From NCBI GenBank assembly GCA_037176705.1, contig JBAWUJ010000088.1, positions 1 through 64,000 of the forward strand: a stretch of 64,000 nt of DNA. Reading direction: 5' to 3'. The stretch is from Molossus alvarezi. Lineage: Eukaryota; Chordata; Mammalia; Chiroptera; Molossidae. The notes under the pieces were generated by a model. It was not told the origin of the DNA. It did not search any database and saw only the letters and a list, made by a program, of their open reading frames with translations. This document shows positions 1-5,765 of the stretch, piece after piece (position 1 is the stretch's first letter; each line of letters starts with the position of its first letter). The translations under genes were made by a program, and so were the position numbers.

Positions 1-264
1 ACCCTCTCTGACACATGCAGGAACTCCCTGACTTTCAAAGAGAGGGATTTTTGATGTCCTGACTTGTTTCTAGGTTCTCATTGCAGGGTGGTAAATATAA
101 ACATCACCTACGACCTAAGGTCTGAACCCTTTTCAGAACACACAGTTCACGGGCGTCTACTACATATGTTCACATCCTCCTCCTGGGGTCCACTCCTTTG
201 GGGTGATGTTTCAAACAACCCCGGGATCACGACTTAGGAGTCAGGGCTCTCCCGAGGAGAGGAC

Positions 265-290
265 CGTGTGTGTGCGCGCGTGTGCGCGTA
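265..290 (+). repeat. Alternating purine-pyrimidine run (possible Z-DNA)
   Basis: Twenty-six bases alternate strictly between pyrimidine and purine as CG, TG and CG dinucleotides, ending in TA. Such runs can adopt Z-DNA under negative supercoiling. Sequence and length are the same in every unit. Confidence 0.6.
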
Positions 291-518
291 ACAGGGGCCA
301 CATACACATAGGAACACAGGCGAGCTCAGCGGAGGCCTGTGTCGTGGCCCCACAGACCCAGAGACCTACACTAAACTCCAAGGACGGTCCAAACTACAAA
401 GGTGTTAACTAAATTCACTTGATGGGGGTGTTGCCCATGTCCTAGGCCCGGACCTACCCTTGGAAATCGGTGGGCGGAGGGAGGATCGGTGTGTCCTGTC
501 TGTCCAGTTCAGTGCTCA

Positions 519-574
519 CCATCCATCCATCCATCCACCCACCCACCCACCCAACCATCTACCCATCCATCCAT
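519..574 (+). repeat. CCAT4-CCAC4 ... CCAT3 tetranucleotide tract
   Basis: Four CCAT, four CCAC, a short interruption, then three CCAT. The length is the same in all units except unit 2, where CCAC is expanded to six (6284-6347). An open frame running through the tract is shifted in unit 2, which argues that the frame is not under coding selection. Confidence 0.95.
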
Positions 575-1087
575 GTGAGGGGAACCTAAAGGAGAGTTAC
601 CAAAATCGTCAGCTGGAGCACAGTGTTTCAGTACGCGTGTGCTCGTTGTTCCCGAGACACAGGCTTACTGAGTCCATTCATCCCCTACCAGGCCTCCCCG
701 CACCCTCATCACTCCACACCAGCGTTTGGCCTAGGGAATCGAAGACGCCGAGATGGACTGTTTAACTTCTCCTTGGATGCCCTGGACTTGCACCCCTAAA
801 CCGCCACCGCTCAACACCACCGCCACCACCCGACCGCCACCTAACCCCCACCCACACCCTGCCCTGTCTCAGAGGGTGGAGGGCAGTTTTCGGCTTTGGC
901 ACATGGAGGCGAAGTCTTTCAGCCCCAGACTGCCCGCCCGCGCTCCCTTCCTGCAGCTTGGAATCAGTGGCCTAAGTGTGGGGGAGTTGTAGAAGCCTGA
1001 GGAAAAGTCCTAGGCTCTCTGCATTTGAATGAAGCCATTGCTTTCCCTTGGAATAAGTGGCCCTGGCCTTCCCTTCCCATCCCCTAA
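575..1087. other. Non-repetitive unit segment, no recognised gene
   Basis: C-rich, low-complexity sequence including CCACCG-type runs near 800-850. One strong-looking plus acceptor (pyrimidine stretch ending CTGCAG at about 957) is visible. Short open frames on the plus strand are compositionally trivial. I recognise no conserved domain or RNA. Confidence 0.6.
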
Positions 1088-1088
1088 G

Positions 1089-1108
1089 CCCACCCCCACC
1101 CCACCCCC
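1089..1108 (-). other. Potential G-quadruplex on the minus strand
   Basis: Four C-runs of 3, 5, 4 and 5 bases are each separated by one A, so the minus strand has four G-runs with 1-nt loops, the pattern of a very stable quadruplex. The plus strand could form an i-motif. In unit 4 the G just before the first run is C (18390), which lengthens that run. Confidence 0.6.
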
Positions 1109-1743
1109 AGGCCCAGGCCAGGCCACCTTGCTTAGGCCCATGCCTGTCTTTGTGGAAAACAGAAGGGTAGGGGTTTCATCCTAAGTTCTGCACCAGGCCT
1201 CTGGGCCTCAGAAAATTCACGCATTGGGTGCCTGCGTGCCTGCCCGTGTGTGACTTGGGGAAGAAAGAGCAGGGACTACAGGGCAGTGGGCATGTGGGAG
1301 CTCTCTGTACAACTTCCTCAGTCTCGCCCTGAGCCCCAAAGGGCTCTAGCCAGAGAGGGAGGGAGGGAGGAAAGAGAGAGGCAAGAGAAAGAATACACAC
1401 GTACAGCCTATTGAGAAAGAAGCTCAGAGGCCCACCTCCAGGGACTGAGGATGCCATTGTAATATTCTGAAGGGAAAAGGAGCAAAGGAAAGGCCAACTC
1501 TTCCAGGCTGGCTCCGGGGCGAGGTCGGCCACTGCCCCTGTGTGTTCTCCCCGGGGCCACCAGACATAAGCTACAAAGCGATCTACACATGGCTGCCTTC
1601 TGTGCGGGTCTTGGAGGTGCCTAGGCAATGTCAAGCTGGGCCCCAAGGCTGGCTGCTACCACTGCCAGGCCTGGGGCCAGTGAGCCAGAGGAGGGATGGG
1701 GCTCGCTGAGGCCAGGTGTTGCTGGTTTCAGAGAATTTAGGAC
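1109..1743. other. Non-repetitive unit segment, no recognised gene
   Basis: Contains a GGGA-rich purine stretch at 1357-1370 and a minus-strand open frame of 156 codons (1646 down to 1176) that resembles no protein I know. Units 10 and 11 carry a Pro-to-Gln change in this frame, and unit 10 a further change. TGGTTTCAG at 1723-1731 superficially resembles a homeodomain helix-3 codon run, but it continues as RI rather than NRR. Confidence 0.5.
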
Positions 1744-1837
1744 CACGTGAAGCAAGCGGGAGCCAAGACAGGCCAATCCTAGGAGAAAAGCAATGGACAC
1801 AGCTTGGGTGGGCCTGAATGGGCCGTGGGGCGGGGCC
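1744..1837 (+). promoter_or_regulatory. E-box / CCAAT / GC-box cluster (candidate promoter)
   Basis: CACGTG at 1744-1749, CCAAT at 1773-1777 and an 11-bp GC box (GGGGCGGGGCC) at 1827-1837 lie within 94 bp, an arrangement typical of TATA-less mammalian promoters. An ATG with G at -3 and +4 follows CCAAT at 1793, which is too close to the boxes for a normal leader. In unit 10 the G at 1821 is A. Promoter activity is an inference. Confidence 0.35.
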
Positions 1838-1840
1838 TCA

Positions 1841-2379
1841 GGCAATCACCAGGGTGGCCCAGACAGTGGGTGCCAGGTCACCAGAGTCCCAGGGACGGTG
1901 CGCGCCCGCCCACCGGGCTGCCTGCCCCGCGAGGGAAGGGCTCACCCATGGAACAGCAGCCTCCACCAGCACGTGTGCCCGGGACAAAGCTGCCCCTCCA
2001 GCTCTCACCCCAATGCCAAAGGACTCAGTTCTTCCCAGGGATGTCTCTGGTGCCTTTCAAGCTGCCGCTGTCCCTCCCTGCCACCCACCCCCACTCCGCA
2101 GCCCGCAGAAAGAGGGTCCCCGGAGCTCCGTGCGTGGGCAGGCCCTTTCAAAGGAACTGCCTGGGACCCCGGCAGGCTCGACCTCGATTCCCCGTGGTTT
2201 GCACAGCCACAAGGGATGGGGACTTCTCTTCCTGGTACTGGGATCCTGAGCTGGGCGGGGGCCCGGTGTGGGAGGCGAAGCCCTTGCTCCTCAGGGAAGA
2301 TGTTCCCAGTCGAGGTATCCCTCCTGATGTCTCACTACACTCTTAGGTCTCCCACCAGATGGTCTCCCTTGTCACGGGC
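1841..2379. other. Shoulder of the CpG island, no recognised gene
   Basis: GC-rich transition with a second CACGTG at 1970-1975. CCACCAGATGGTCT at 2352-2365 matches the CTCF core consensus at 11 of 14 positions but has T where the consensus has the conserved C after GG. Private CpG losses occur here in unit 2 (2121) and unit 8 (1896). Confidence 0.5.
2352..2365 (+). promoter_or_regulatory. Weak CTCF-core-like site
   Basis: CCACCAGATGG agrees with the first 11 positions of the CTCF core (CCASYAGRKGG), but the following bases TCT do not match CRS. It is identical in every unit. CTCF arrays are a hallmark of the DXZ4 and ICCE macrosatellites, which is why the site is listed. By sequence alone it is weak. 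Confidence 0.2.
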
Positions 2380-2582
2380 CCGGAAGCCTTCCGTGAGAAA
2401 CAAAGCGCGCGGGCCGGCTCGGCGGCTGGCAGCCGCTCTTCCCTCGCCGGCCCACTGAACATCCTCCAGGTCGAAAGGGAGGGGGAGATCTCCTCGGCCC
2501 TCTCAGGGTCTCTGCCCGGGCCGAGGCCGCAGACTGACGCGAAGCCGATGAAATGGACGAGAGCGCCGCGATATTGAAACGT

Positions 2583-2588
2583 TTTATT
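2583..2588 (-). terminator. Minus-strand AATAAA polyadenylation signal
   Basis: TTTATT on the plus strand is AATAAA on the minus strand, inside an AT-rich patch surrounded by CpG-rich DNA. It would serve as the 3' end of the hypothetical minus-strand transcript, about 590 nt after its stop codon at 3179. Confidence 0.3.
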
Positions 2589-2680
2589 GACTGATTATGT
2601 ACTTGTATGTCGCCAGAGGCCAAGGGGGGGGGAGGGAGCGAGCCAGCGAGGGAGGTGTGGAGGCCTGTGTGTGTCTGTGA

Positions 2681-2697
2681 GGGAGGGAGGGAGGGAG
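2681..2697 (+). other. G-quadruplex motif (GGGA repeats)
   Basis: Four GGG runs separated by single A residues, followed by AG. It is preceded by a G9 homopolymer at 2624-2632. Both have the same length in all 11 complete units. Confidence 0.6.
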
Positions 2698-2810
2698 TGT
2701 CTGTGCGTGTGTGCCTCTCTCCGGCCCGCTTCCGGGTCTGCCCGCAGAACCGCGGTCACGCGATCGAGGCACCGAACGAGCGAGGACGACTTGCGGGTGA
2801 CGCGTGACCG

Positions 2811-2837
2811 CGCCATCAACGGCGGCCCTGGCCGCCG
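2811..2837. promoter_or_regulatory. YY1-like core and GC hairpin
   Basis: CGCCATC at 2811-2817 is the core of a YY1 site on the minus strand (GATGGCG), though its flanks do not fit the full consensus. It abuts an inverted repeat at 2820-2837, CGGCGGCC and GGCCGCCG separated by CT, a GC-rich stem of eight pairs. Confidence 0.25.
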
Positions 2838-2883
2838 GTTGCCTGGGCGACCGGAGAGACAGATTGCCCGGCACCGGACTTCG

Positions 2884-2924
2884 CCGCTGCAACGGACAGC
2901 GACCGCTGCAACGGACAGCGACCG
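2884..2924 (+). repeat. 19-bp tandem duplication in the CpG island
   Basis: A 19-bp segment, CCGCTGCAACGGACAGCGA, occurs twice in direct tandem, followed by a partial third start (CCG). Both copies are identical in every unit. The repeat contains several CpGs. Confidence 0.9.
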
Positions 2925-3105
2925 GGTCCACCAGTGGCCCGGATCTCTAACGGGCCGTGACTGGGCGCTGCTGTGTCGGTGTGGGTGGGGGCGGGGCGGT
3001 GTGCGTGTCCGTGGGGGTGCGTGTGTGTGTGTCTGGGTGGGGGGGCGAGGCCGGCTGTGGGTGGCCTGGTGTGCTGGGGACTGGGCGGGCGCGGGCGGAT
3101 CAGGC

Positions 3106-3111
3106 AATAAA
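3106..3111 (+). terminator. Plus-strand AATAAA polyadenylation signal
   Basis: AATAAA within AATAAATATTAAC, an AT-rich break in the CpG island. A 176-codon plus frame of low-complexity composition closes at 3115-3117, overlapping this site. No convincing plus-strand transcript upstream of it could be defined. Confidence 0.25.
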
Positions 3112-3252
3112 TATTAACACGTTGATCTGAAGGACTTAGGTTTCAAAAGTACTTATTTGACCTAAGACACGACAGTCCCTACCTCTCTGAAAACAGTTGC
3201 AGTGTGCACCAGGACCGTTTCCACTCCTGTGGATGGTTGACGTATCGCGGTA

Positions 3253-3268
3253 TCGCCGGCGCCGGCGA
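3253..3268. other. Perfect 16-bp palindrome
   Basis: TCGCCGGCGCCGGCGA is its own reverse complement and contains four CpGs. It is identical in all 11 units and lies in the substitution-free core. It could be a site for a dimeric DNA-binding protein or a cruciform; no known factor is recognised. Confidence 0.7.
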
Positions 3269-3502
3269 AAACCCCAGGCCACCGGGGTCGGGCTTCTCTG
3301 CCCACAGCAGGTGTCCTCCGCCGGAACCGAGATCGCACAGAGAAGCTGCCTCCTCTCCTCGCTCCGAGGAAATCCCCAAATCCGCCCGGGGACCCGCTTG
3401 CCCGCCTGACCTTCCTCGGCACAGGAGGGGCCTAGGGGAGCAGTCCCTTCCACGACTCCGCGAAATTCCCTGTCCTGCAAGACCGGAGAGCTCTATGAGA
3501 CT

Positions 3503-3569
3503 AGGGGGGAGAGAGAGAGGAGGAGAGGGAGACGGGGGCGGGGCGGGAAAGCGAGAGAGACAGAGAGAG

Positions 3570-3600
<31 letters not shown>

Positions 3601-3625
3601 AGCGGAAAAGAGAGGAGAGAAGACA
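3503..3625 (+). repeat. Long purine tract with GA13
   Basis: About 120 bases with almost only A and G on the plus strand. It includes the GC box GGGGGCGGGGCGGG at 3534-3547 and a GA13 run at 3575-3600. Such mirror-like purine tracts can form triplex DNA. On the minus strand the left end is a pyrimidine run ending in CCCCTAG at 3507-3501, an excellent 3' splice-site sequence. Unit 9 has GA15. Confidence 0.85.
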
Positions 3626-3717
3626 AGTGTCCCAAGCACCCTCCCGCTGCCGTGAATCGAGCACGTGCCCGGGCTCCCGAGCGCTGGGCCACGCGTCTCC
3701 GTGGCCCCGTTAGTCAG

Positions 3718-3750
3718 GATGCGATGCGACGTGATGTGATGCGATGCGAT
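3718..3750 (+). repeat. Degenerate GATGC/GATGT pentamer run
   Basis: GATGC, GATGCGAC, GTGAT, GTGAT, GC, GATGC, GAT motifs follow one another just upstream of the candidate promoter. They are invariant among units. Confidence 0.6.
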
Positions 3751-3766
3751 CCGGCTGGCCTCACTG

Positions 3767-3902
3767 TGACGTGGGGCAATCGCGCAGCGCCTGCCCGGTG
3801 GCGGCTGTGATAAGCTCCGCACGGAGGAGGTTGACAGCTGGCCGGGTCGGCGCACAGGGGGATGGGCCGTCAGGCCGGGGGCGGGGCGAAAGGGGCGGGG
3901 CC
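3767..3902. promoter_or_regulatory. Candidate CpG-island promoter: TGACGTGG plus tandem GC boxes
   Basis: TGACGTGG at 3767-3774 matches a CRE half-site and the XBP1/ATF6-type UPRE. It is followed by Sp1-type GC boxes at 3877-3887 and 3892-3902. There is no TATA box. The arrangement could fire in either direction and lies inside the intron of the minus-strand model and upstream of the plus-strand model. A CACGTG lies on each side, at 3662-3667 and 4104-4109. Confidence 0.4.
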
Positions 3903-3954
3903 GCGGCCGTCCTGAATGCTGGCAATTGACAGCACACCTGCGCGCCCCGGGGAA

Positions 3955-3955
3955 C
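3955..3955. other. Two-state marker site (C or A)
   Basis: C in units 1, 3, 4 and 9; A in units 2, 5, 6, 7, 8, 10 and 11. It is the only substitution site shared by more than two units. The alternation along the array shows that the two alleles were mixed by unequal exchange or gene conversion. Confidence 0.9.
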
Positions 3956-4103
3956 TGGAAGGCGGTGTGTAGGAGCAGGGTCGGGGCAAATGACACAGGG
4001 CAGTACCTGCCATGAAAACCACTTTCACGGCCTGAGAAATGCAGGTGGGGGCCTCATCCCTTACACTTACTTCTTGACACCTGTGTCGCGTGGAAACAAT
4101 ATC

Positions 4104-4109
4104 CACGTG
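4104..4109. promoter_or_regulatory. CACGTG E-box (fourth in the unit)
   Basis: Palindromic CACGTG also occurs at 1744, 1970 and 3662. Four per unit multiplied by the copy number would make the array a dense binding platform for bHLH-zip factors (MYC/MAX, USF) if accessible. All four contain a CpG and are unchanged in all units. Confidence 0.4.
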
Positions 4110-4620
4110 AATCGGCCTCCCGGAACTGTGTCGTCCGTTCGCTTCTCCTTTTTACACATGTCCACTTTTCCCAGACAAAAACGGGATTTGGTGGACTGAA
4201 GAGGGTGACAGAGGGATTCCTGGCAGGACACGGCGAACCACTCCTGTGGCGGCGGGCACCGAACCGGCGGGGCAACCCCCCCCCAAAAGTCCCGCCCTAG
4301 GCGAGCGCCCCCCTCCACCCGTGTGTTTGGGCCGCCGCCCCGACAACCCACCAAGCTCCAGTCCGATGGCAAAGCGGCAGATGTGTTCCACGGGACACCC
4401 CTCCACTGCTCGGCCCGCCTGCCACCAGCTTCCCATGGGCCGGGGGCCCTACCCTTTGGGCACTGTGAAGCTTTCGCCCCCACTCCTCCCCTTGCCTGGC
4501 GTTGGAATCTCTGCCAAGGGCAAGTGGTGCGGCTGGGCGAGGAGGAGGCCTACTAAGGAAACTTGCCTGCCGTCAACCCCTCCTTCCTGTTCTCCTGTGG
4601 GGAATCTTGGTGTGACTCCA

Positions 4621-4640
4621 CACTGCTTCTTGAAGCAGTG
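4621..4640 (+). other. Perfect 9-bp hairpin overlapping a splice donor
   Basis: CACTGCTTC, TT, GAAGCAGTG form a stem with a 2-nt loop. The GTGAGT donor at 4638-4643 begins in the 3' arm, and an AATAAA follows 23 bases after the stem. Folding could influence the choice between splicing and 3'-end formation. Invariant in all units. Confidence 0.5.
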
Positions 4641-4663
4641 AGTGTGTGGGGAAAGCCAAAGAC

Positions 4664-4669
4664 AATAAA
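4664..4669 (+). terminator. Plus-strand AATAAA polyadenylation signal
   Basis: AATAAA is followed within 15 bases by a GGTGTTG-type downstream element. It is the best plus-strand polyadenylation signal in the unit and lies just after the donor at 4638, so it could end a short transcript from the 3767-3902 promoter. Confidence 0.4.
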
Positions 4670-4770
4670 CTCTTCAGGTGTTGCAGAGTTCCCTCTTCCC
4701 GCTCCCTCCTGCCCTCCCACTTGACCATACCCCCTGGCCCCCTCCCACTCCCTCTCAAAGGCCGCCTGTG

Positions 4771-4778
4771 ATGCAAAT
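4771..4778 (+). promoter_or_regulatory. Octamer motif ATGCAAAT
   Basis: A perfect consensus for POU-domain (OCT) factors. In snRNA genes this is the distal sequence element, but no snRNA or proximal element is seen nearby, so only an OCT-factor site is suggested. Present in every complete unit. Confidence 0.4.
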
Positions 4779-5215
4779 GGGACCTGCACCGCTCACAGAC
4801 ACCAGAGAGGTGTGACTGGACGATCCCCTGAATCACCGGCAGAGGGCTGTCCCCAGCCTGGATCTTTGTGTTCTCATGGGGAAGGAGGTGGAGGAGACAC
4901 TGCACAGAACATCTGCCTTCCGCTCGCCCCGTGAATTTATTGCAACCTGAATGCAAGTGAAGGGAGCACAACCTGAACTCATGCACATTTATTACGGAAA
5001 CGGAGCGAGCCACCCTACGCGTCTGGCCTAGGGAGCACAGGCAGGCTCTCGGCTCATCTAAAGAGCCTTTTCTGCCTCACATCCCCTTCTGTCTGGAAGT
5101 TTTGGTTTTGAAGTTCCTCGCCTAGATATTCCTGGTGCAGTTGGACTCCCAAAGTCTCCCCTTTTCTTTGGTCTAGTTCCTGGGAAGGACCTGCCTCTTT
5201 GGTCGGTTGGTTGCT
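4779..5215. other. Non-repetitive unit segment with minus-strand AATAAA signals
   Basis: Apart from the two TTTATT sites listed separately, I see no gene, structured RNA or repeat. GGTTG-type repeats begin at about 5205 and are interrupted in unit 9 (G-to-T at 51313). Confidence 0.5.
4936..4993 (-). terminator. Pair of minus-strand AATAAA signals
   Basis: TTTATT at 4936-4941 and 4988-4993 are AATAAA on the minus strand, 52 bp apart. A minus-strand transcript entering from the next unit could end here, downstream of (opposite to) the plus signal at 4664. No upstream minus-strand exon was identified. Confidence 0.3.
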
Positions 5216-5280
5216 CGGTTGCTTGGTTCATTCCTTTACACTCTTCTTTCCTCCTCCCTCCCTCTCTCCCTCCCTGCTGT
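5205..5280 (+). repeat. GGTTG repeats and polypyrimidine tract
   Basis: GGTTG/GCTTG-type pentamers at about 5205-5230 are followed by a CCTCCCT polypyrimidine stretch to about 5277. The stretch has the same length in all units, unlike the CAG tract 280 bp downstream. Confidence 0.7.
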
Positions 5281-5487
5281 CCCAACAACTTCAGGATGAT
5301 TGCCACTAAGTGGTGTCTGAATTCTCCCCCTCTCCCCTTCCGTGCCCCCTCCTCCGCTGCACACTTCTGTGACAAGTAGAGTCTGTTGGCCTGGTTCTCA
5401 AGATCAGGCCCTGCTACACACGTCCCGCAAAGCTCTTTGGCTTTGTTTATCTTTCCTGCCTCGGTTTCTCCATTCCTCTTCTCCCAG

Positions 5488-5538
5488 AATTATCCTGGCA
5501 TTTCGGTGTCCAACTGCAAATCAAGGAAATACCCTCGG
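5488..5538 (+). other. Candidate 51-nt exon
   Basis: Flanked by a strong 3' splice site (TTTCTCCATTCCTCTTCTCCC before AG is a near-continuous pyrimidine run) and a GTGAGG donor. The length is a multiple of three and the frame used in the plus-strand model is open. It has the same sequence in all complete units. Confidence 0.25.
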
Positions 5539-5556
5539 GTGAGGTTTAACTGAAGA

Positions 5557-5558
<2 letters not shown>

Positions 5559-5593
<35 letters not shown>

Positions 5594-5669
5594 CCAACAC
5601 CAGGACCCGCACCAGCACCAGCACCAGCACCAGCACCAGCACCAGCACCAGCACCAGCACCAGCACCAG
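5559..5669 (+). repeat. CAG11 / CACCAG10 compound microsatellite (unit 1)
   Basis: Eleven CAG triplets, a fixed 18-bp interruption (CAC CAA CAC CAG GAC CCG), then ten CACCAG hexamers ending at CAA CAA CAA. On the plus strand one frame, open from CTG 5550 to TAG 5760-5762, reads Gln11, HQHQDP, (His-Gln)10. It has no ATG before 5682, so translation is not supported. In the spliced plus-strand model this tract is intronic. Confidence 0.97.
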
Positions 5670-5765
5670 CAACAACAAAGAATGACTCAAAAAACTCATC
5701 AGACTCAAAGATTACACATCGGGTCCTGGGGTGAATTCTGTGGAAGGCCAGGAGACAAATAGGGG

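Larger units (their letters stand above)
1793..2458 (+). other. 221-codon open frame, probably not a gene
   Basis: The longest ATG-initiated plus-strand frame present in most units. It is Pro/Ser/Gly/Arg-rich with no recognisable domain, signal peptide or membrane segment. All three plus frames are open over much of this GC-rich stretch, as expected from composition. Unit 10 has a stop from A-to-T at 53869. I regard it as a chance frame, though an unrecognised short protein cannot be excluded. Confidence 0.12.
2380..3960. promoter_or_regulatory. CpG island core of the unit
   Basis: CpG dinucleotides are dense here and sparse at the unit ends. The equivalent regions are 8152-9732, 13908-15488, 19682-21262, 25444-27024, 31200-32780, 36959-38539, 42718-44298, 48480-50064, 54231-55811 and 59987-61567. 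No substitution is seen in any of the 11 copies between unit positions 2122 and 3954. The island contains GC boxes at 2987-2997, 3534-3547, 3877-3887 and 3892-3902, plus polyadenylation signals on both strands. Confidence 0.8.
3179..4159 (-). other. Hypothetical two-exon minus-strand gene model
   Basis: On the minus strand an ATG at 4159-4157 (G at -3) opens a frame that reaches a GTAAGT donor at 4070-4065. The best acceptor is the pyrimidine run ending in TAG at 3501. Splicing out 3501-4070 joins exon 1 (4159-4071) in phase to the frame at 3500-3179, giving about 136 residues. The unspliced frame stops in the donor itself (GTAAGT contains TAA). AATAAA follows at 2588-2583. The protein starts MCKKEKRTDD, is basic and Gly/Ser/Pro-rich, and matches no family I know. 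Both exons are intact in all 11 units; unit 4 has a Glu5-to-Lys change. No expression evidence exists here, and a non-coding transcript or chance are equally possible. Confidence 0.17.
1..5765 (+). repeat. Array unit 1 (5765 bp), reference unit for this annotation
   Basis: Complete unit. CCAT4/CCAC4, GA13, CAG11, CACCAG10; it has the longest pure CAG run of the array. Its only private substitution is A at 1003, where the other complete units have C. It carries C at 3955, the array's main two-state site. Internal features are listed below in this unit's coordinates. Confidence 0.97.

Noticed and set aside
96..101. TATAAA as a promoter
   Set aside because: A perfect hexamer, but it sits inside the hypothetical exon C, with no CCAAT or GC box upstream and the unit's CpG island far away.
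1723..1731. Homeodomain helix-3 codons (DUX/D4Z4-like array)
   Set aside because: TGGTTTCAG reads WFQ but continues RI then a frame without the NRR motif. No other homeodomain segment is visible in any frame.
1853..1866. CTCF site at CACCAGGGTGGCC
   Set aside because: It needs a one-base insertion relative to the core consensus and loses two invariant positions; weaker than the site at 2352.
1793..2458. 221-codon plus-strand frame as a protein-coding gene
   Set aside because: No domain, all three plus frames are open over much of the interval because of GC-rich composition, and unit 10 carries a stop. Listed only as a low-confidence frame.
2587..3117. 176-codon plus frame overlapping a 170-codon minus frame
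   Set aside because: Both strands are open over the same GT/GC-rich low-complexity DNA, which is a compositional effect, and neither resembles a known protein.
4771..4778. snRNA gene array of RNU2 type (similar unit size)
   Set aside because: An octamer is present but I find no U1, U2 or other snRNA sequence, and no proximal sequence element or 3' box on either strand.
5559..5669. CRISPR-like array
   Set aside because: The CAG and CACCAG runs have no spacers and are ordinary eukaryotic microsatellites.
1..5765. Interspersed repeats (SINE, LINE, LTR) within the unit
   Set aside because: No poly-A tails with target-site duplications, no Pol III A/B boxes and no LTR ends were recognised by eye. 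RepeatMasker would be decisive.
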